Positions 48,181 through 62,104 of a stretch of DNA of 64,000 nt are shown here, one piece after another. The notes below the pieces were generated by a model that worked only from the letters and a program-made list of their open reading frames with translations, did no database searches and was not told the origin of the DNA. The stretch is from Candidula unifasciata (Eukaryota > Mollusca > Gastropoda > Stylommatophora > Geomitridae): contig CAJHNH020006913.1 of NCBI GenBank assembly GCA_905116865.2, positions 124,001 to 188,000 of the forward strand. The letters are read 5' to 3'. Every line of letters begins with the position of its first letter. Position 1 is the stretch's first letter. The position numbers and the translations under genes are program-made.

Positions 48181-48276
48181 CTTAAGGAAATGTCAGACTG
48201 TCCATGTCAAGTCAAAATAAATAACAACACAGCGTTGTTCTTGGACTTCCTATACGTGGCTTCAGTGGCAATGAGG

Positions 48277-48327
48277 CAGTGATTCCCAAACTGTGCGCTG
48301 TGGCTAAGAAAAGTTTGGAAAACACTG
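48277..48327. mobile_element. Tiny hAT-like inverted-repeat element, candidate
   Basis: The left end is CAGTGATTCCCAAACTGTG. The right end read in reverse complement is CAGTGTTTTCCAAACTTTT. Such ends are typical of hAT MITEs. Only 51 bp remain between the ends, and no clean 8-bp target duplication is seen. Confidence 0.4.
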
Positions 48328-48697
48328 GGTTATGGTATTTGTTTTGATCTTCAAATGTTGTCATTACAAACTATGTTATGCCATTTGCAAGCGCAGGTGT
48401 TTTAGAGATCAATGATAGTTGTCGCTGAAGTTGTAGGATCTTGTGCTTTGTGGTACTCTTGGCTGGCAAACAGTGACTTTGTGAAGAGCTGTCAGAATAA
48501 AGCCTACTGCAACAAAGCAGATCCTGCAAATGCCCGTTTAAATATCTGATTCAGAGCATGACAGAGAAATCCCCACTCCCCATGGGTTGAGTCTCATGGT
48601 TGTTGGCAACTGCTTTGTGCTCCCTCAGACATCTGCTACAGTACCATCTCAGACTAAAAAGGACTACTGACACACTGACCACAATATGTGATGTTCA

Positions 48698-48856
<159 letters not shown>

Positions 48857-48865
48857 TCAATGTTG

Positions 48866-49640
48866 TCTCAGAACTCAGGTACAAGCCATACAACTAATTA
48901 GTTCCCAGAACTCAGGTACACGCCATACAACTAATTAGTTCCCAGAACTCAGGTACAAGCCATACAACTAATTAGTTCCCAGAACCCAGGTACATGCCTA
49001 CAACTAATTAGTTCCCAGAACTCAGGTACACGCCATACAACTAACTAGTTCCCATAACTCAGGTACACGCCATACAACTAACTAGTTTCCAGAACTCAGG
49101 TACACGCCATACAACTAATTAGTTCCCAGAACTCAGGTACACGCCATAGAACTAACTAGTTCCCAAAACTCAGGTACACAACATACAACTAAATAGTTCC
49201 CAAAACTCAGGTACACGCCATACAACTTACTAGTTCCCAGAACTCAAGTAAACACCATAAAGTAACTAGTCTCCCCTCCAGAACTCAGGTACACGCCATA
49301 CAGTAACTAGTTCCCAGAACTCAGGTACAAGCCTCACAGTAACCAGTTTCCCCCCCAGGATTCAGGTACAAGCCATACAGTAGATAGTCTCCCACAGAAT
49401 TCAGGTACAAGCCATAAAGTAGATAGTCTCCCACAGAATTCAGGTACAAGCCATACAGTAGATAGTCTCCCACAGAATTCAGGTACACGCCATACAGTAG
49501 ATAGTCTCCCCTAGAATTCAGGTACACGCCATACAGTAGATAGTCTCCCACAGAATTCAGGTACAAGCCATACAGTAGATAGTCTCCCCCAGAACTCAGG
49601 TACACGCCATACAGTAGCCAGTCCCCACTCCACTTCCAGA
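48866..49640. repeat. Minisatellite, 37/39-bp units, ~20 copies
   Basis: The unit is CTCAGGTACACGCCATACAA followed by CTAATTAGTTCCCAGAA. The right half has a 39-bp type with CAGTAGATAGTCTCCCACAG. Confidence 0.95.
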
Positions 49641-49959
49641 ATAAAGGTACAAGCAAGACCAGTAAAGTCTCCAAACAGCCCACATCTGACTGTGGTACTT
49701 CCACATTCAAGTCTGACAACACACTGACACGTTCACGCAGAATTTATGCACACTACTGCTAATACACACACAAAACTTTAGCCACATAGATTTATATGAC
49801 CACATGTTCTTATCAGCATGGTACATGATGATGCAGATGAGTATTTACGGGGTCCTAGCTGCTGCTATCTAAGCTTGAAAATGTTTGCATTCAGACAAAG
49901 CCATTTTTGAAAAATAGAGATTACTCAGCTTAAAGTCACACAAACCTCCAGTCTTCTGC
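49641..49959. other. Spacer between arrays
   Basis: No feature is recognised. Confidence 0.5.
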
Positions 49960-52110
49960 TCTTCTATAGTCTATCCTCAGCTTGTTGTCTACACAGACTT
50001 TTGTTATGTTCAATGGTCTCTATCCTCAGCTGTGTTGTCTATATAGACTTCTGCTATGTTCCACAGTCTTTATCCTCAGCTGTGTTGTCTATTTGGACTT
50101 CTGTTATATCCCATAGTCTCTATCCTCAGCTGTGTTGTCTATTTGGAGTTCTGTTATATCCCATAGTCTCTATCCTCAGCTGTGTTGTATATACAGATTT
50201 CTGTTGTTCTATCGTCTCTATCCTCAGCTGTGTTGTCTATTTGGACTTCTGTTATATCCCATAGTCTCTATCCTCAGCTGTTCTGTCTATACAGACTTTT
50301 GCTATATCCCAGTTTCTATCCTCAGCTGTTCTGTCTATACAGACTTTTGCTATATCCCAGTCTCTATCCTCAGCTGTTCTGTCTATACAGACTTTTGCTA
50401 TATCCCAGTCTCTATCCTCAGCTGTTCTGTCTATACAGACTTTTGCTATATCCCAGTCTCTATCCTCAGCTGTTCTGTCTATACAGACTTTTGCTATATC
50501 CCAGTCTCTATCCTCAGCTGTTCTGTCTATACAGACTTTTGCTATATCCCAGTCTCTATCCTTAGCTGTGTTGTATATACAGACTTTTGCTATATCCCAG
50601 TCTCTATCCTCAGCTGTTCTGTCTATACAGACTTTTGCTATATCCCAGTCTCTATCCTCAGCTGTTCTGTCTATACAGACTTTTGCTATATCCCAGTCTC
50701 TATCCTCAGCTGTTCTGTCTATACAGACTTTTGCTATATCCCAGTCTCTATCCTCAGCTGTTCTGTCTATACAGACTTTTGCTATATCCCAGTCTCTATC
50801 CTCAGCTGTTCTGTCTATACAGACTTTTGCTATATCCCAGTCTCTATCCTCAGCTGTTCTGTCTATACAGACTTTTGCTATATCCCAGTCTCTATCCTTA
50901 GCTGTGTTGTATATACAGACTTTTGCTATATCCCAGTCTCTATCCTCAGCTGTTCTGTCTATACAGACTTTTGCTATATCCCAGTCTCTATCCTCAGCTG
51001 TTCTGTCTATACAGACTTTTGCTATATCCCAGTCTCTATCCTCAGCTGTTCTGTCTATACAGACTTTTGCTATATCCCAGTCTCTATCCTTAGCTGTGTT
51101 GTATATACAGACTTTTGCTATATCCCAGTCTCTATCCTCAGCTGTTCTGTCTATACAGACTTTTGCTATATCCCAGTCTCTATCCTCAGCTGTTCTGTCT
51201 ATACAGACTTTTGCTATATCCCAGTCTCTATCCTCAGCTGTTTTGTCTATACAGACTTCAGCTGTTTCATGGTCTCTATCCTCAGCTGTGTTGTCTATAC
51301 AGACTTCAGCTGTTTCATGGTCTCTATCCTCAGCTGTGTTGTCTATACAGACTTCAGCTGTTCCATGGTCTCTATCCTCAGCTGTGTTGTCTATATTCAG
51401 CTGTTTCATGGTCTCTTTCCTCAGCTGTGTTGTCTATATTCAGCTGTTTCATGGTCTCTATCCTCAGCTGTGTTGTCTATATTCAGCTGTTTCATGGTCT
51501 CTATCCTCAGCTGTGTTGTCTATATTCAGCTGTTTCATGGTCTCTATCCTCAGCTGTGTTGTCTATACAGACTTCAGCTGTTTCATGGTCTCTATCCTCA
51601 GCTGTGTTGTCTATATTCAGCTGTTCCATGGTCTCTATCCTCAGCTGTGTTGTCTATATTCAGCTGTTTCATGGTCTCTATCCTCAGCTGTGTTGTCTAT
51701 ACAGACTTCAGCTGTTCCATGGTCTCTATCCTCAGCTGTGTTGTCTATATTCAGCTGTTTCATGGTCTCTATCCTCAGCTGTGTTGTCTTTACAGATTTC
51801 TGTTGTTTCATGGTCTCTATCCTCAGCTGTGTTGTCTTTACAGATTTCTGTTGTTTCATGGTCTCTATCCTCAGCTGTGTTGTCTTTACAGATTTCTGTT
51901 GTTTCATGGTCTCTATCCTCAGCTGTGTTGTCTTTACAGATTTCTGTTGTTCCATGGTCTCTATCCTCAGCGGTGTTGTCTATACAGACTTCTATTGTTC
52001 CATGGTCTCTATCCTCAGCTGTGTTGTCATATACAGACTTCAGCTGTTTCATAGCCTGTATCTTCAGCTATATTGTTGATACAGATTTTTGCTGTGTTCT
52101 ATTGTCTCCA
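49960..52110. repeat. Minisatellite, 48-bp unit, ~45 copies, zoned variants
   Basis: The core unit contains CAGTCTCTATCCTCAGCTGT, TCTGTCTATACAGACTTTTG and CTATATCC. The left zone has TTTGGACTTCTG, the middle is nearly uniform, then a TTTCATGGTCTC type with and without ACAGACT appears, then a CTTTACAGATTTCTG type. The period is 16 codons. The 640- and 503-codon plus frames and the 385-codon minus frame are artefacts. Confidence 0.97.
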
Positions 52111-52810
<700 letters not shown>

Positions 52811-52844
52811 TCAGCACTCTCACTAAATCAAGAACAAACACTCA

Positions 52845-53295
52845 ACTTGATCTGACTTCTCTTTCACTCAAACAAAAATCATCTGATCTGGGTTCTCTCT
52901 CTCTCAGTAAACAATAACAGACATAATTTGAGTTCTCCCTCACAGGGAACAATGATCTGATCTGAGTCCTCTCTTACTCAGGGAATAATATCAGACTTAT
53001 CCAACTTCTTTCTCACTCAGGAAACAATGACTTGATTCAAGTTCTCTCTCACTCAGGGTGTAACAGCTTTCTTGATCCAAGTTCTCTCTCACTCAGGGTG
53101 TAACAGCTTACTTGATCCAAGTTCTCTCTCACTCAGGGTGTAACAGCTTACTTGATTCAAGTTCTCTCTCACTCAGGGTGTGACAGCTTTCTTGATTCAA
53201 GTTCTCTCTCACTCAGGGTGTAACAGCTTACTTGATTCAAGTTCATCTTAGGGAGCAATATCTGACTTGATCTCTCTCTCACTCGGGGAACAATT
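52845..53295. repeat. Minisatellite, 40-bp unit, ~10 copies
   Basis: The unit is TTCTCTCTCACTCAGGGTGT followed by AACAGCTTACTTGATTCAAG. The left copies are old. Confidence 0.93.
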
Positions 53296-53323
53296 TCTAA
53301 AGTTATCTCAGTTCTTTAACTCT

Positions 53324-53425
<102 letters not shown>

Positions 53426-53429
53426 CGCA

Positions 53430-54015
53430 CCTGGCATTCTAGCTAGAAAATGTGCACTGCAGTCGGAGAGCTGACATCCTAGCTAGAGAATGTGCACCGT
53501 AGCTGGAGAACTGGCATAATAGCTAGAGAATGTGCACTGTAGCTAGAGAGCTGACATCCTAGCTAGAGAATGTGCACTGCAACCAGAGAGCTGAAAGCCT
53601 AGCTAGAGAATGTGCCCTGTACCTGGAGAACTGACATCCTAGCTAGAGAGTGTGCCCTGTACCTAGAGAGCTGACATCCTAGCTAGAGAATGTGCACTGT
53701 AGCTAGAGAGCTGACATCCTAGCTAGAGAATGTGCACTGTAGCTGAAGAACTGACATCCTAGCTAGAGAATGAGCCCTGTACCTAGAGAGCTGACATCCT
53801 AGCTAGAGAATGTGCCCTGTATCTAGAGAGCTGACATCCTAGCTAGAGAATGTGCCCTGTCCCTAGAGAGCTGACATCCTAGCTAGAGAATGTGCCCTGT
53901 CCCTAGAGAGCTGACATCCTAGCTAGAGAATGTGCACTGTAGCTAGAGAGCTGACATCCTAGCTAGAGAATGTGCCCTGTAGCTAGAGAGCTGACATCCT
54001 AGCTAGAGAATCAAC
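53430..54015. repeat. Minisatellite, 40-bp unit, ~14 copies
   Basis: The unit is CTGACATCCTAGCTAGAGAA followed by TGTGCACTGTAGCTAGAGAG. It ends about 60 bp from calcineurin exon 3. Confidence 0.95.
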
Positions 54016-54074
54016 TTTTATCTAAGAAAACTGACAGAATATCATTAAGACTAGAAACTGCATACAGAACTTAC

Positions 54075-54152
54075 CCTGCATCCTGTGCCTCATGTGCCCG
54101 GATTATAGACAACAAATTGTTCTGTTGCAAGAAGTCACAACATGCTGCATAG
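54075..54152 (-). CDS. PPP3CA: Calcineurin A, window exon 3 (human ~S261-G287)
   Basis: A 78-nt exon completes the split Ser codon and reads [15 protein letters not shown], then [11 protein letters not shown]. The His in RAHEA aligns exactly with metal ligand H281. The acceptor is ..ccccag and the donor is GTAAGT. The segment YAACCDF differs from the vertebrate YPAVCEF but keeps the length. The intron separating it from exon 2 is 7,952 bp and consists almost entirely of three minisatellite arrays. Confidence 0.95.
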
Positions 54153-54843
54153 CTGGGGATACAACAGTCAGTATATGAACATGCTCTCTCCGATCACACT
54201 CTACCAATAAAACACTCAGTTGATAAGGATGTAAATTAAGTTCATGACAGACACTGTCAATATGTCAGGTAGTAGGACTTTATATTATGTAAGCTAGTGT
54301 ATTTACTTTTTATCTTCAAAGAAGTCCCTGGTATCAACCCGATAAAGCTGTGCCTATTCTGAAATCATACATGGTCTTGCCAAATAAGTCTTCAATGGCA
54401 CCAAATGTGCTGAAACATAGATACAGGTCCTCGAAAGTAAAGGGGTGTCCCATGGCAGTGTGCCATTAGGGTGTGCTATATTAGGCTTTCACACTCTCTA
54501 GGTGAGAGTACTGTAACCAACTTATCATGCCTGACTACTTCCATCAACAGCAAACTTCATTTCTGGTGGCGATAATTGGCTTTGGCACCCCCAGCAACTG
54601 AAATACACATTTACTGTGTGCGCATATTTCTGGATTGCTCCGGCACTAATTGTTTGATCACCAGTTTTTCAACTGCAACAGTGAGGGACATTTCAGTTGA
54701 TTTGCACTGAAAGAGGAACGGAGCATGTATGGAGAAACCTGACTGCGGTGATGTCGAAACCTCGACTAAGACTCTAGGTCTTCCCGTCAAAACCGCTCTC
54801 TGCTGACACTCTGAACAGTTATTTGTTTCCAGCTTGGTTTTGC
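54153..54843. other. Intronic spacer, possible SINE sequence
   Basis: GATGTCGAAACCTCGACTAA..GACTCTAGGTC near 54750 resembles GATGTTGGAACCTCAACCAA..CTCTCTAGGTC near 55228. These may be decayed copies of one element. No gene is recognised. Confidence 0.4.
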
Positions 54844-54977
54844 TTAATCAAATTCCCCATTTCTGGACCGGGAGTCCAAAGGTTCTGTTGCCCAGCTACT
54901 GAGAATAGTGTTTAGTGTGACACAGTGTACCATGGATTTTATGGTGAATGTTTTTCTCGTCAAATTCAGAATGGCGC
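54844..54977. repeat. Dispersed repeat copy B
   Basis: Same ordered blocks as 26088-26225 (CAAATTCCCCATTTCT, CAAAGGTTCTGTTGCCCA, GTGTGACACAGTGTACCATG, GAATGGCG). A 93-codon minus frame over it has no known domain. Confidence 0.75.
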
Positions 54978-55404
54978 ATACTTTTGCAAGTGCAATGCTT
55001 TCGTTACTGACAGTTTCCACCAATAGTGAGCTCAAATATGGTGTAGGATCATTAGTGTTGGCACATCTGAAAGCTGCCTTATGCACTGTTATTTTGCGTG
55101 TGCAAGCTTCAAGATTTAGGTGCAACTAATGTTTTTCACTAGTTTTCAGATGGGACAGTCAAAGACATTTTGTGTGATTTCTACAGGCACAGCAACAGAG
55201 CAATTAGGGGCCAACCCATCGGCAAGGATGTTGGAACCTCAACCAACTGACTCAACTCTCTAGGTCACAATATGAAATGGCATGACCAGATCCCCTTCTG
55301 CCATGAACACTTACACAAACATTTAATGGAACCTGTTCCACAAACTAAATCAAATGGTGAGTAATACTGATAATACTTTAACTGTAGGCAGAATTGGTTG
55401 GGAA
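54978..55404. other. Intronic spacer
   Basis: No gene is recognised. See the possible SINE match at about 55200-55270. Confidence 0.45.
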
Positions 55405-56885
55405 TATCATGTTATTTCTTGGGCTTCAGGCTTGGCCAGAAAGTTGGCACTAACCACATGTTATTTCTTGGGCTTCAGGCTTGGCCAGAAAGGTGGCACT
55501 AACCACATGTTATTTCTTGGGCTTCAGGCTTGGCCAGAAAGTTGGCACTAACCACATGTTATTTCTTGGGCTTGAGGCTTGGCCAGAAAGTTGGCACTAA
55601 CCACATGTTATTTCTTGGGCTTCAGGCTTGGCCAGAAAGGTGGCACTAACCACATGTTGTTTCTTGGGCTTCAGGCTTGGCCAGAAAATTGGCACTAACC
55701 ACATGTTATTTCTTGGGCTTCAGGCTTAGCCAGAAAGTTGGCACTAGCCACATGTTATTTCTTGGGCTTCAGGCTTAGATAGAAAGTTGGCACTAACCAC
55801 ATGTTATTTCTTGGGCTTCAGGCTTAGCCAGAAAGTTGGCACTAACCACATGTTGTTTCTTGGGCTTCAGGCTTAGCCAGAAAGTTGGCACTAACCACAT
55901 GTTATTTCTTGGGCTTCAGGCTTGGCCAGAAAGTTGGCACTAACCACATGTTGTTTCTTGGGCTTCAGGCTTGGCCAGAAAGTTGGCACTAACCACATGT
56001 TTCTTGGGCTTCAGGCTTGGCCAGAAAGATGGCACTAACCACATGTTATTTCTTGAGCTTGAGGCTTGGCCAGAAAGTTGGCACTAACCACATGTTATTT
56101 CTTGGGCTTCAGGCTTGGCCAGAAAGTTGGCACTAACCACATGTTATTTCTTGGGCTTCAGGCTTGGCCAGAAAGTTGGCACTAACCACATGTTATTTCT
56201 TGGGCTTCAGGCTTAGATAGAAAGTTGGCACTAACCACATGTTATTTCTTGGGCTTCAGGCTTAGCCAGAAAGTTGGCACTAACCACATGTTGTTTCTTG
56301 GGCTTCAGGCTTAGCCAGAAAGTTGGCACTAACCACATGTTATTTCTTGGGCTTCAGGCTTGGCCAGAAAGTTGGCACTAACCACATGTTGTTTCTTGGG
56401 CTTCAGGCTTGGCCAGAAAGTTGGCACTAACCACATGTTTCTTGGGCTTCAGGCTTGGCCAGAAAGATGGCACTAACCACATGTTATTTCTTGGGCTTGA
56501 GGCTTGGCCAGAAAGTTGGCACTAACCACATGTTATTTCTTGGGCTTCAGGCTTGGCCAGAAAGTTGGCACTAACCACATGTTATTTCTTGGGCTTCAGG
56601 CTTGGCCAGAAAGTTGGCACTAACCACATGTTGTTTCTTGGGCTTCAGGCTTGGCCAGAAAGTTGGCACTAACCACATGTTGTTTCTTGGGCTTCAGGCT
56701 TGGCCAGAAAGTTGGCACTAACCACATGTTATTTCTTGGGCTTCAGGCTTGGCCAGAAAGGTGGCACTAACCACATGTTGTTTCTTGGGCTTGAGGCTTG
56801 GCCAGAAAGTTGGCACTAACCACATGTTGTTTCTTGGGCTTCAGGCTTGGCCAGAAAGTTGGCACTAACCACATGTTGTTCTACG
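55405..56885. repeat. Minisatellite, 49-bp unit, ~30 copies, with internal duplication
   Basis: The unit contains TTGGGCTTCAGGCTTGGCCA, GAAAGTTGGCACTAACCACA and TGTTATTTC. A run of marked copies (CTTAGATAG, then CTTAGCCAG twice, then a copy lacking four bases, then AAGATGGC) appears twice about 440 bp apart. Confidence 0.97.
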
Positions 56886-57149
56886 ACCTGGTCTGTGTCC
56901 CTCCCCCCCCCCCCCCCTGAACAAGTGACAATACTACCATATTTCCTCAAGCATAAGACACACCTTGGTTTTGGGACCAGAGATTTTGAAAAATAATAGT
57001 AGTATACTATCATTGTAAGAGACACAGAGTACTTCCTCTCAGTCCTAGAGTGGGTACAGGGGTGGCTGGACAAACCTATGTGAATCCAGGAAATGTTGCA
57101 GTGAGGGCAGAGAAATGACAACTGTCACCACATTGACACACCCCGACTT

Positions 57150-58675
57150 TACAATAAGTCTGCAAGGAATGCCTCGTATGTAGCTGCCTCAAGTGTTAAC
57201 AATTCTACAAAGTAAATATAGACTTTACAATATGTCTGCATGGAATTCCTAGTATGTAGCTGCCTCAAGTGTTAACAATTCTACAAAGTAAATAGACTTT
57301 ACAATATGTCTGCATGGAATGCCTCTTATTGTAGCTGCCTCAAGTGTTAACAATTCTTCAAAGTAAATATAGACTTTACAATAAGTCTGCATGGAATGCC
57401 TCGTATGTAGCTGCCTCAAGTGTTAACAATTCTACAAAGTAAATATAGACTTTACAATAAGTCTGCATGGAATGCCTTTTATTGTAGCTGCCTTAAGTGT
57501 TAACAATTCTACAAAGTAAATATAGACTTTACAATATGTCTGCATGGAATGCCTTTTATTGTAGCTGCCTTAAGTGTTAACAATTCTACAAAGTAAATAT
57601 AGACTTTACAATAAGTCTGCATGGAATGCCTTTTATTGTAGCTGCCTCAAGTGTTAACAATTCTACAAAGTAAATATAGACTTTACAATATGTCTGCATG
57701 GAATGCCTCGTATGTAGCTGCCTCAAGTGTTAACAATTCTACAAAGTAAATAGACTTTACAATATGTCTGCATGGAATGCCTCTTATTGTAGCTGCCTCA
57801 AGTGTTAACAATTCTACAAAGTAAATATAGACTTTACAATAAGTTTGCATGGAATGCCTTTTATTGTAGCTGCCTCAAGTGTTAACAATTCTACAAAGTA
57901 AATATAGACTTTACAATATGTCTGCATGGAATGCCTTTTATTGTAGCTGCCTCAAGTGTTAACAATTCTACAAAGTAAATATAGACTTTACAATATGTCT
58001 GCATGGAATGCCTTTTATTGTAGCTGCCTCAAGTGTTAACAATTCTACAAAGTAAATATAGACTTTACAATAAGTCTGCATGGAATGCCTTTTATTGTAG
58101 CTGCCTCAAGTGTTAACAATTCTACAAAGTAAACATAGACTTTACAATAAGTCTGCATGGAATGCGTTTTATTGTAGCTGCCTCAAGTGTTAACAATTCT
58201 ACAAAGTAAATATAGACTTTACAATAAGTCTGCATGGAATGCCTCGTATGTAGCTGCCTCAAGTGTTAACAATTTTACAAAGTAAATATAGACTTTACAA
58301 TAAGTCTGCATGGAATGCCTTTTATTGTAGCTGCCTCAAGTGTTAACAATTCTACAAAGTAAATATAGACTTTACAATATGTCTGCATGGAATGCCTCGT
58401 ATGTAGCTGCCTTAAGTGTTAACAATTCTACAAAGTAAATATAGACTTTACAATAAGTCTGCATGGAATGCCTTTTATTGTAGCTGCCTCAAGTGTTAAC
58501 AATTCTACAAAGTAAATATAGACTTTACAATATGTCTGCATGGAATGCCTCTTATGTAGCTGCCTCAAGTGTTAACAATTCTACAAAGTAAATATAGACT
58601 TTACAATATGTCTGCATGGAATGCCTTTTATGTAGCTGCCTCAAGTGATAACAATTCTACAAAGTAAATATAGAC
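57150..58675. repeat. Minisatellite, 77/74-bp units, ~20 copies
   Basis: The unit contains ACTTTACAATAAGTCTGCAT, GGAATGCCTTTTATTGTAGC, TGCCTCAAGTGTTAACAATT and CTACAAAGTAAATATAG. The shorter type has CCTCGTATGTAGC. Confidence 0.97.
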
Positions 58676-58884
58676 TAGTATCAATGAAATATAGTCTGTA
58701 TCAATGACCAAAACAAAAAAATTATGACTCTATCAATGACTAAAAAACAAGCATTCTAGCCACAAATGTAGAAGTCAGGTAGAGGGAAAAACTACAGTTC
58801 TTGAGCTTCCCAGTCAGATTCTATACTCAAGCGTTTTCATAGCTCAGCTGCAGTCACCATTTTTCTAACACTTTAGAATGTTCC

Positions 58885-61800
58885 GCAGTGAGTGAGCCAG
58901 TAGAGATCTGACCACACATCGGCATCCACAGTGAGTGAGCCAGTAGAGATCTGACCACACATCGGCATCCACAGTGAGTGAGCCAGTAGAGATCTGACCA
59001 CACATCGGCATCCACAGTGAGTGAGCCAGTAGAGATCTGACCACACATCGGCATCCACAGTGAGTGAGCCAATAGAGATCTGACCACACATTAGCATTCA
59101 CAGTGAGTGAGCCAGTAGAGATCTGACCACACATCGGCATAATCTGTCCACACACCGGCATCCATAGTGAGTGAGCCAGTAGGGATCTGACCACACATCT
59201 GCATACTCTGGCCACACATTGGCATCCATAGTGAGTGTGCCAGTAGAGATCTGACCACACATCGGCATACGCTGACCACACATCGGCATCCATAGTGAGT
59301 GTGCCAGTAGAGATCTGACCACACATCGGCATCCACAGTGAGTGAGCCAGTAGGGATCTGACCACACATCTGCATACTCTGGCCACACATTGGCATCCAT
59401 AGTGAGTGTGCCAGTAGAGATCCGACCACACATCGGCATACGCTGACCACACATCGGCATCCATAGTGAGTGTGCCAGTAGGGATCTGACCACACATCTG
59501 CATACTCTGGCCACACATTGGCATCCATAGTGAGTGTGCCAGTAGAGATCTGACCACACATCGGCATCCATAGTGAGTGTGCCAGTAGAGATCTGACCAC
59601 ATATCGGCATACTCTGACCACACGTCGGCATCCATAGTGAGTGTGCCAGTAGAGATCTGACCACACATCGGCATACTCTGACCACACATCGGCATCCATA
59701 GTGAGTGTGCCAGTAGAGATCTGACCACACATCGGCATACTCTGACCACACGTCGGCATCCATAGTGAGTGAGCCAGTAGAGATCTGACCACACATCAGC
59801 ATAATCTATCCACACATCGGCATCCATAGTGAGTGTGCCAGTAGAGATCTGACCACACATCGGCATCCACAGTGAGTGAGCCAGTAGAGATCTGACCACA
59901 CATCGGCATACTCTGACCACACATCCGCATGCACAGTGAGTTTGCCAGTAGATCTGACCATACACTGGCATCCACAGTGAGTGTGCCAATAGAGATCTGA
60001 CCACACACTAGCATCCACAGTGGGTTTGCAAGTAGAGATCTGATCACACATTGGCATCCACAGTAAGTTTGCCAGTAGAGATCTGACCACACACTAGCAT
60101 CCACAGTGAGTTTGCAAGTAGAGATCTGATCACACATTGGCATCCACAGTGAGTTTGCCAGTAGAGATCTGACCACACATCGGCATAATCTGTCCACACA
60201 TCGGCATCCATAGTGAGTGTGCCATTAGAGATCTGACCACACATCGGCATCCACAGTGAGTGAGCCAGTAGAGATCTGACCACACATCGGCATACTCTGA
60301 CCACACATCCGCATGCACAGTGAGTTTGCCAGTAGATCTGACCATACACTGGCATCCACAGTGAGTGTGCCAATAGAGATCTGACCACACACTAGCATCC
60401 ACAGTGGGTTTGCAAGTAGAGATCTGATCACACATTGGCATCCACAGTAAGTTTGCCAGTAGAGATCTGACCACACACTAGCATCCACAGTGAGTTTGCA
60501 AGTAGAGATCTGATCACACATTGGCATCCACAGTGAGTTTGCCAGTAGATCTGACCATACATCGGTATCCACAGTGAGTGTGCCAGTAGAGATCTGACCA
60601 TACATCGGCATACTCTGACCACACTCTAGCATCCACAGTGAGTTTGCCAATAGAGATCTGACCATACATCGGTATCCACAGTGAGTGTGCCAGTAGAGAT
60701 CTGACCATACATCGGCATCCAAAGTGAGTGAGCCAGTAGAGATCTGACCACACATCGGCATCCATAGTGAGTGTGCCAATAGATATCTGACCACACATCG
60801 GCATACTCTGACCACACATTGGCATCCACAGTGAGTTTGCCAGTAGATCTGACCACACATCGGCATCTACAGTGAGTGTACCAAAAGAGTTCTGACCACA
60901 CATCGGCATCTACAGTGAGTGTACCAGAAGAGTTCTGACCACACATCCGCAACTACAGTGAGTGTACCAGAAGAGTTCTGACAACACATCGGCATACTCT
61001 GACCACATATTAGCATTCACAGTGAGTGAGCCAGTAGAGATCTGACCACACATCGGCATACTCTGACCACACACTGGCATCCACATTGAGTGAGCCAGTA
61101 AAGATGTGACCACACATTGGCATCCACAGTGAGTTTGCCAGTAGATCTGACCACACATCGGCATCTACAGTGAGTGTACCAAAAGAGTTCTGACCACACA
61201 TCGGCATCTACAGTGAGTGTACCAGAAGAGTTCTGACCACACATCCGCAACTACAGTGAGTGTACCAGAAGAGTTCTGACAACACATCGGCATACTCTGA
61301 CCACATATTAGCATTCACAGTGAGTGAGCCAGTAGAGATCTGACCACACATCGGCATACTCTGACCACACACTGGCATCCACATTGAGTGAGCCAGTAAA
61401 GATGTGACCACACATTGGCATCCACAGTGAGTGAGCCAGTAGAGATCTGACCACACATCGGCATCCACAGTGAGTTTGCCAGTAGATCTGACCACACATT
61501 GGCATACTCTGACCACACATTGGCATCCACAGTGAGTTTGCCAGTAGATCTGACCACACATCGGCATCCACAGTGAGTTTGCCAGAAGATCTGACCACAC
61601 ATCAGCATCCACAGTGAGTTTGCCAGTAGATCTGACCACACATGAGCATCCACAGTGAGTTTGCCAGTAGATCTGACCACACATCGGCATCCACAGCAAG
61701 TTTGCCAGTAGATCTGACCACACATCGGCATCCACAGTGAGTTTGCCAGTAGATCTAACCACACATCGGCATCCACAGTGAGTTTGCCAGTAGAGATCTA
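58885..61800. repeat. Minisatellite, 43- and 64-bp units, ~60 copies, higher-order structure
   Basis: The 43-bp unit is ATCTGACCACACATCGGCAT followed by CCACAGTGAGTGAGCCAGTAGAG. A 21-bp insert like ATACTCTGACCACACATCGGC makes the 64-bp form. Blocks are duplicated at 298 bp and about 383 bp. Long minus-strand frames are artefacts of the unit. Confidence 0.97.
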
Positions 61801-62100
61801 ACCAGAGAGAGAGAGAGATAGGGGTGGTTGGGAGGGGCACTGGGAGCGCAATGTGTGTGTGTGAGACACACAGAGAGAAATGCCAATGGTATGTTGAGTG
61901 TAATTGTAACACAGGTGAGTGCACGCATAGATGGCAGAAGTGTGTGTGTGTGTCTGCATGCATGTGCACAATAGTGTAAATAAGTGCATAGGTGTATGGG
62001 TGTGCAGGTACCTTGAGTGCATGCATGTGCATAGGTGTGAGGCAAATGGGGGAGCTAAAGTTATATTTACTGTGCATGTGTGCAGGTGTGATTGACACAA
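61801..62100. repeat. Simple-sequence-rich intron end
   Basis: GA repeats (61805-61820) and several GT runs (61850-61865, 61940-61952) occur before exon 2. No gene is recognised here. Confidence 0.75.
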
Positions 62101-62104
62101 GTAC

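Noticed and set aside
50132..52054. 640-codon plus frame and 385-codon minus frame
   Set aside because: The 48-bp period is a multiple of three, so both strands stay open. The protein is a simple 16-residue repeat within a calcineurin intron.
54844..55125. 93-codon minus-strand frame
   Set aside because: It overlaps a dispersed repeat copy and shows no known domain.
58865..60004. 379-codon Cys/Trp-rich minus frame
   Set aside because: Looks protein-like (WSDLYWLTH), but it is the 43/64-bp repeat read in one frame, in an intron, with parallel frames elsewhere in the array.
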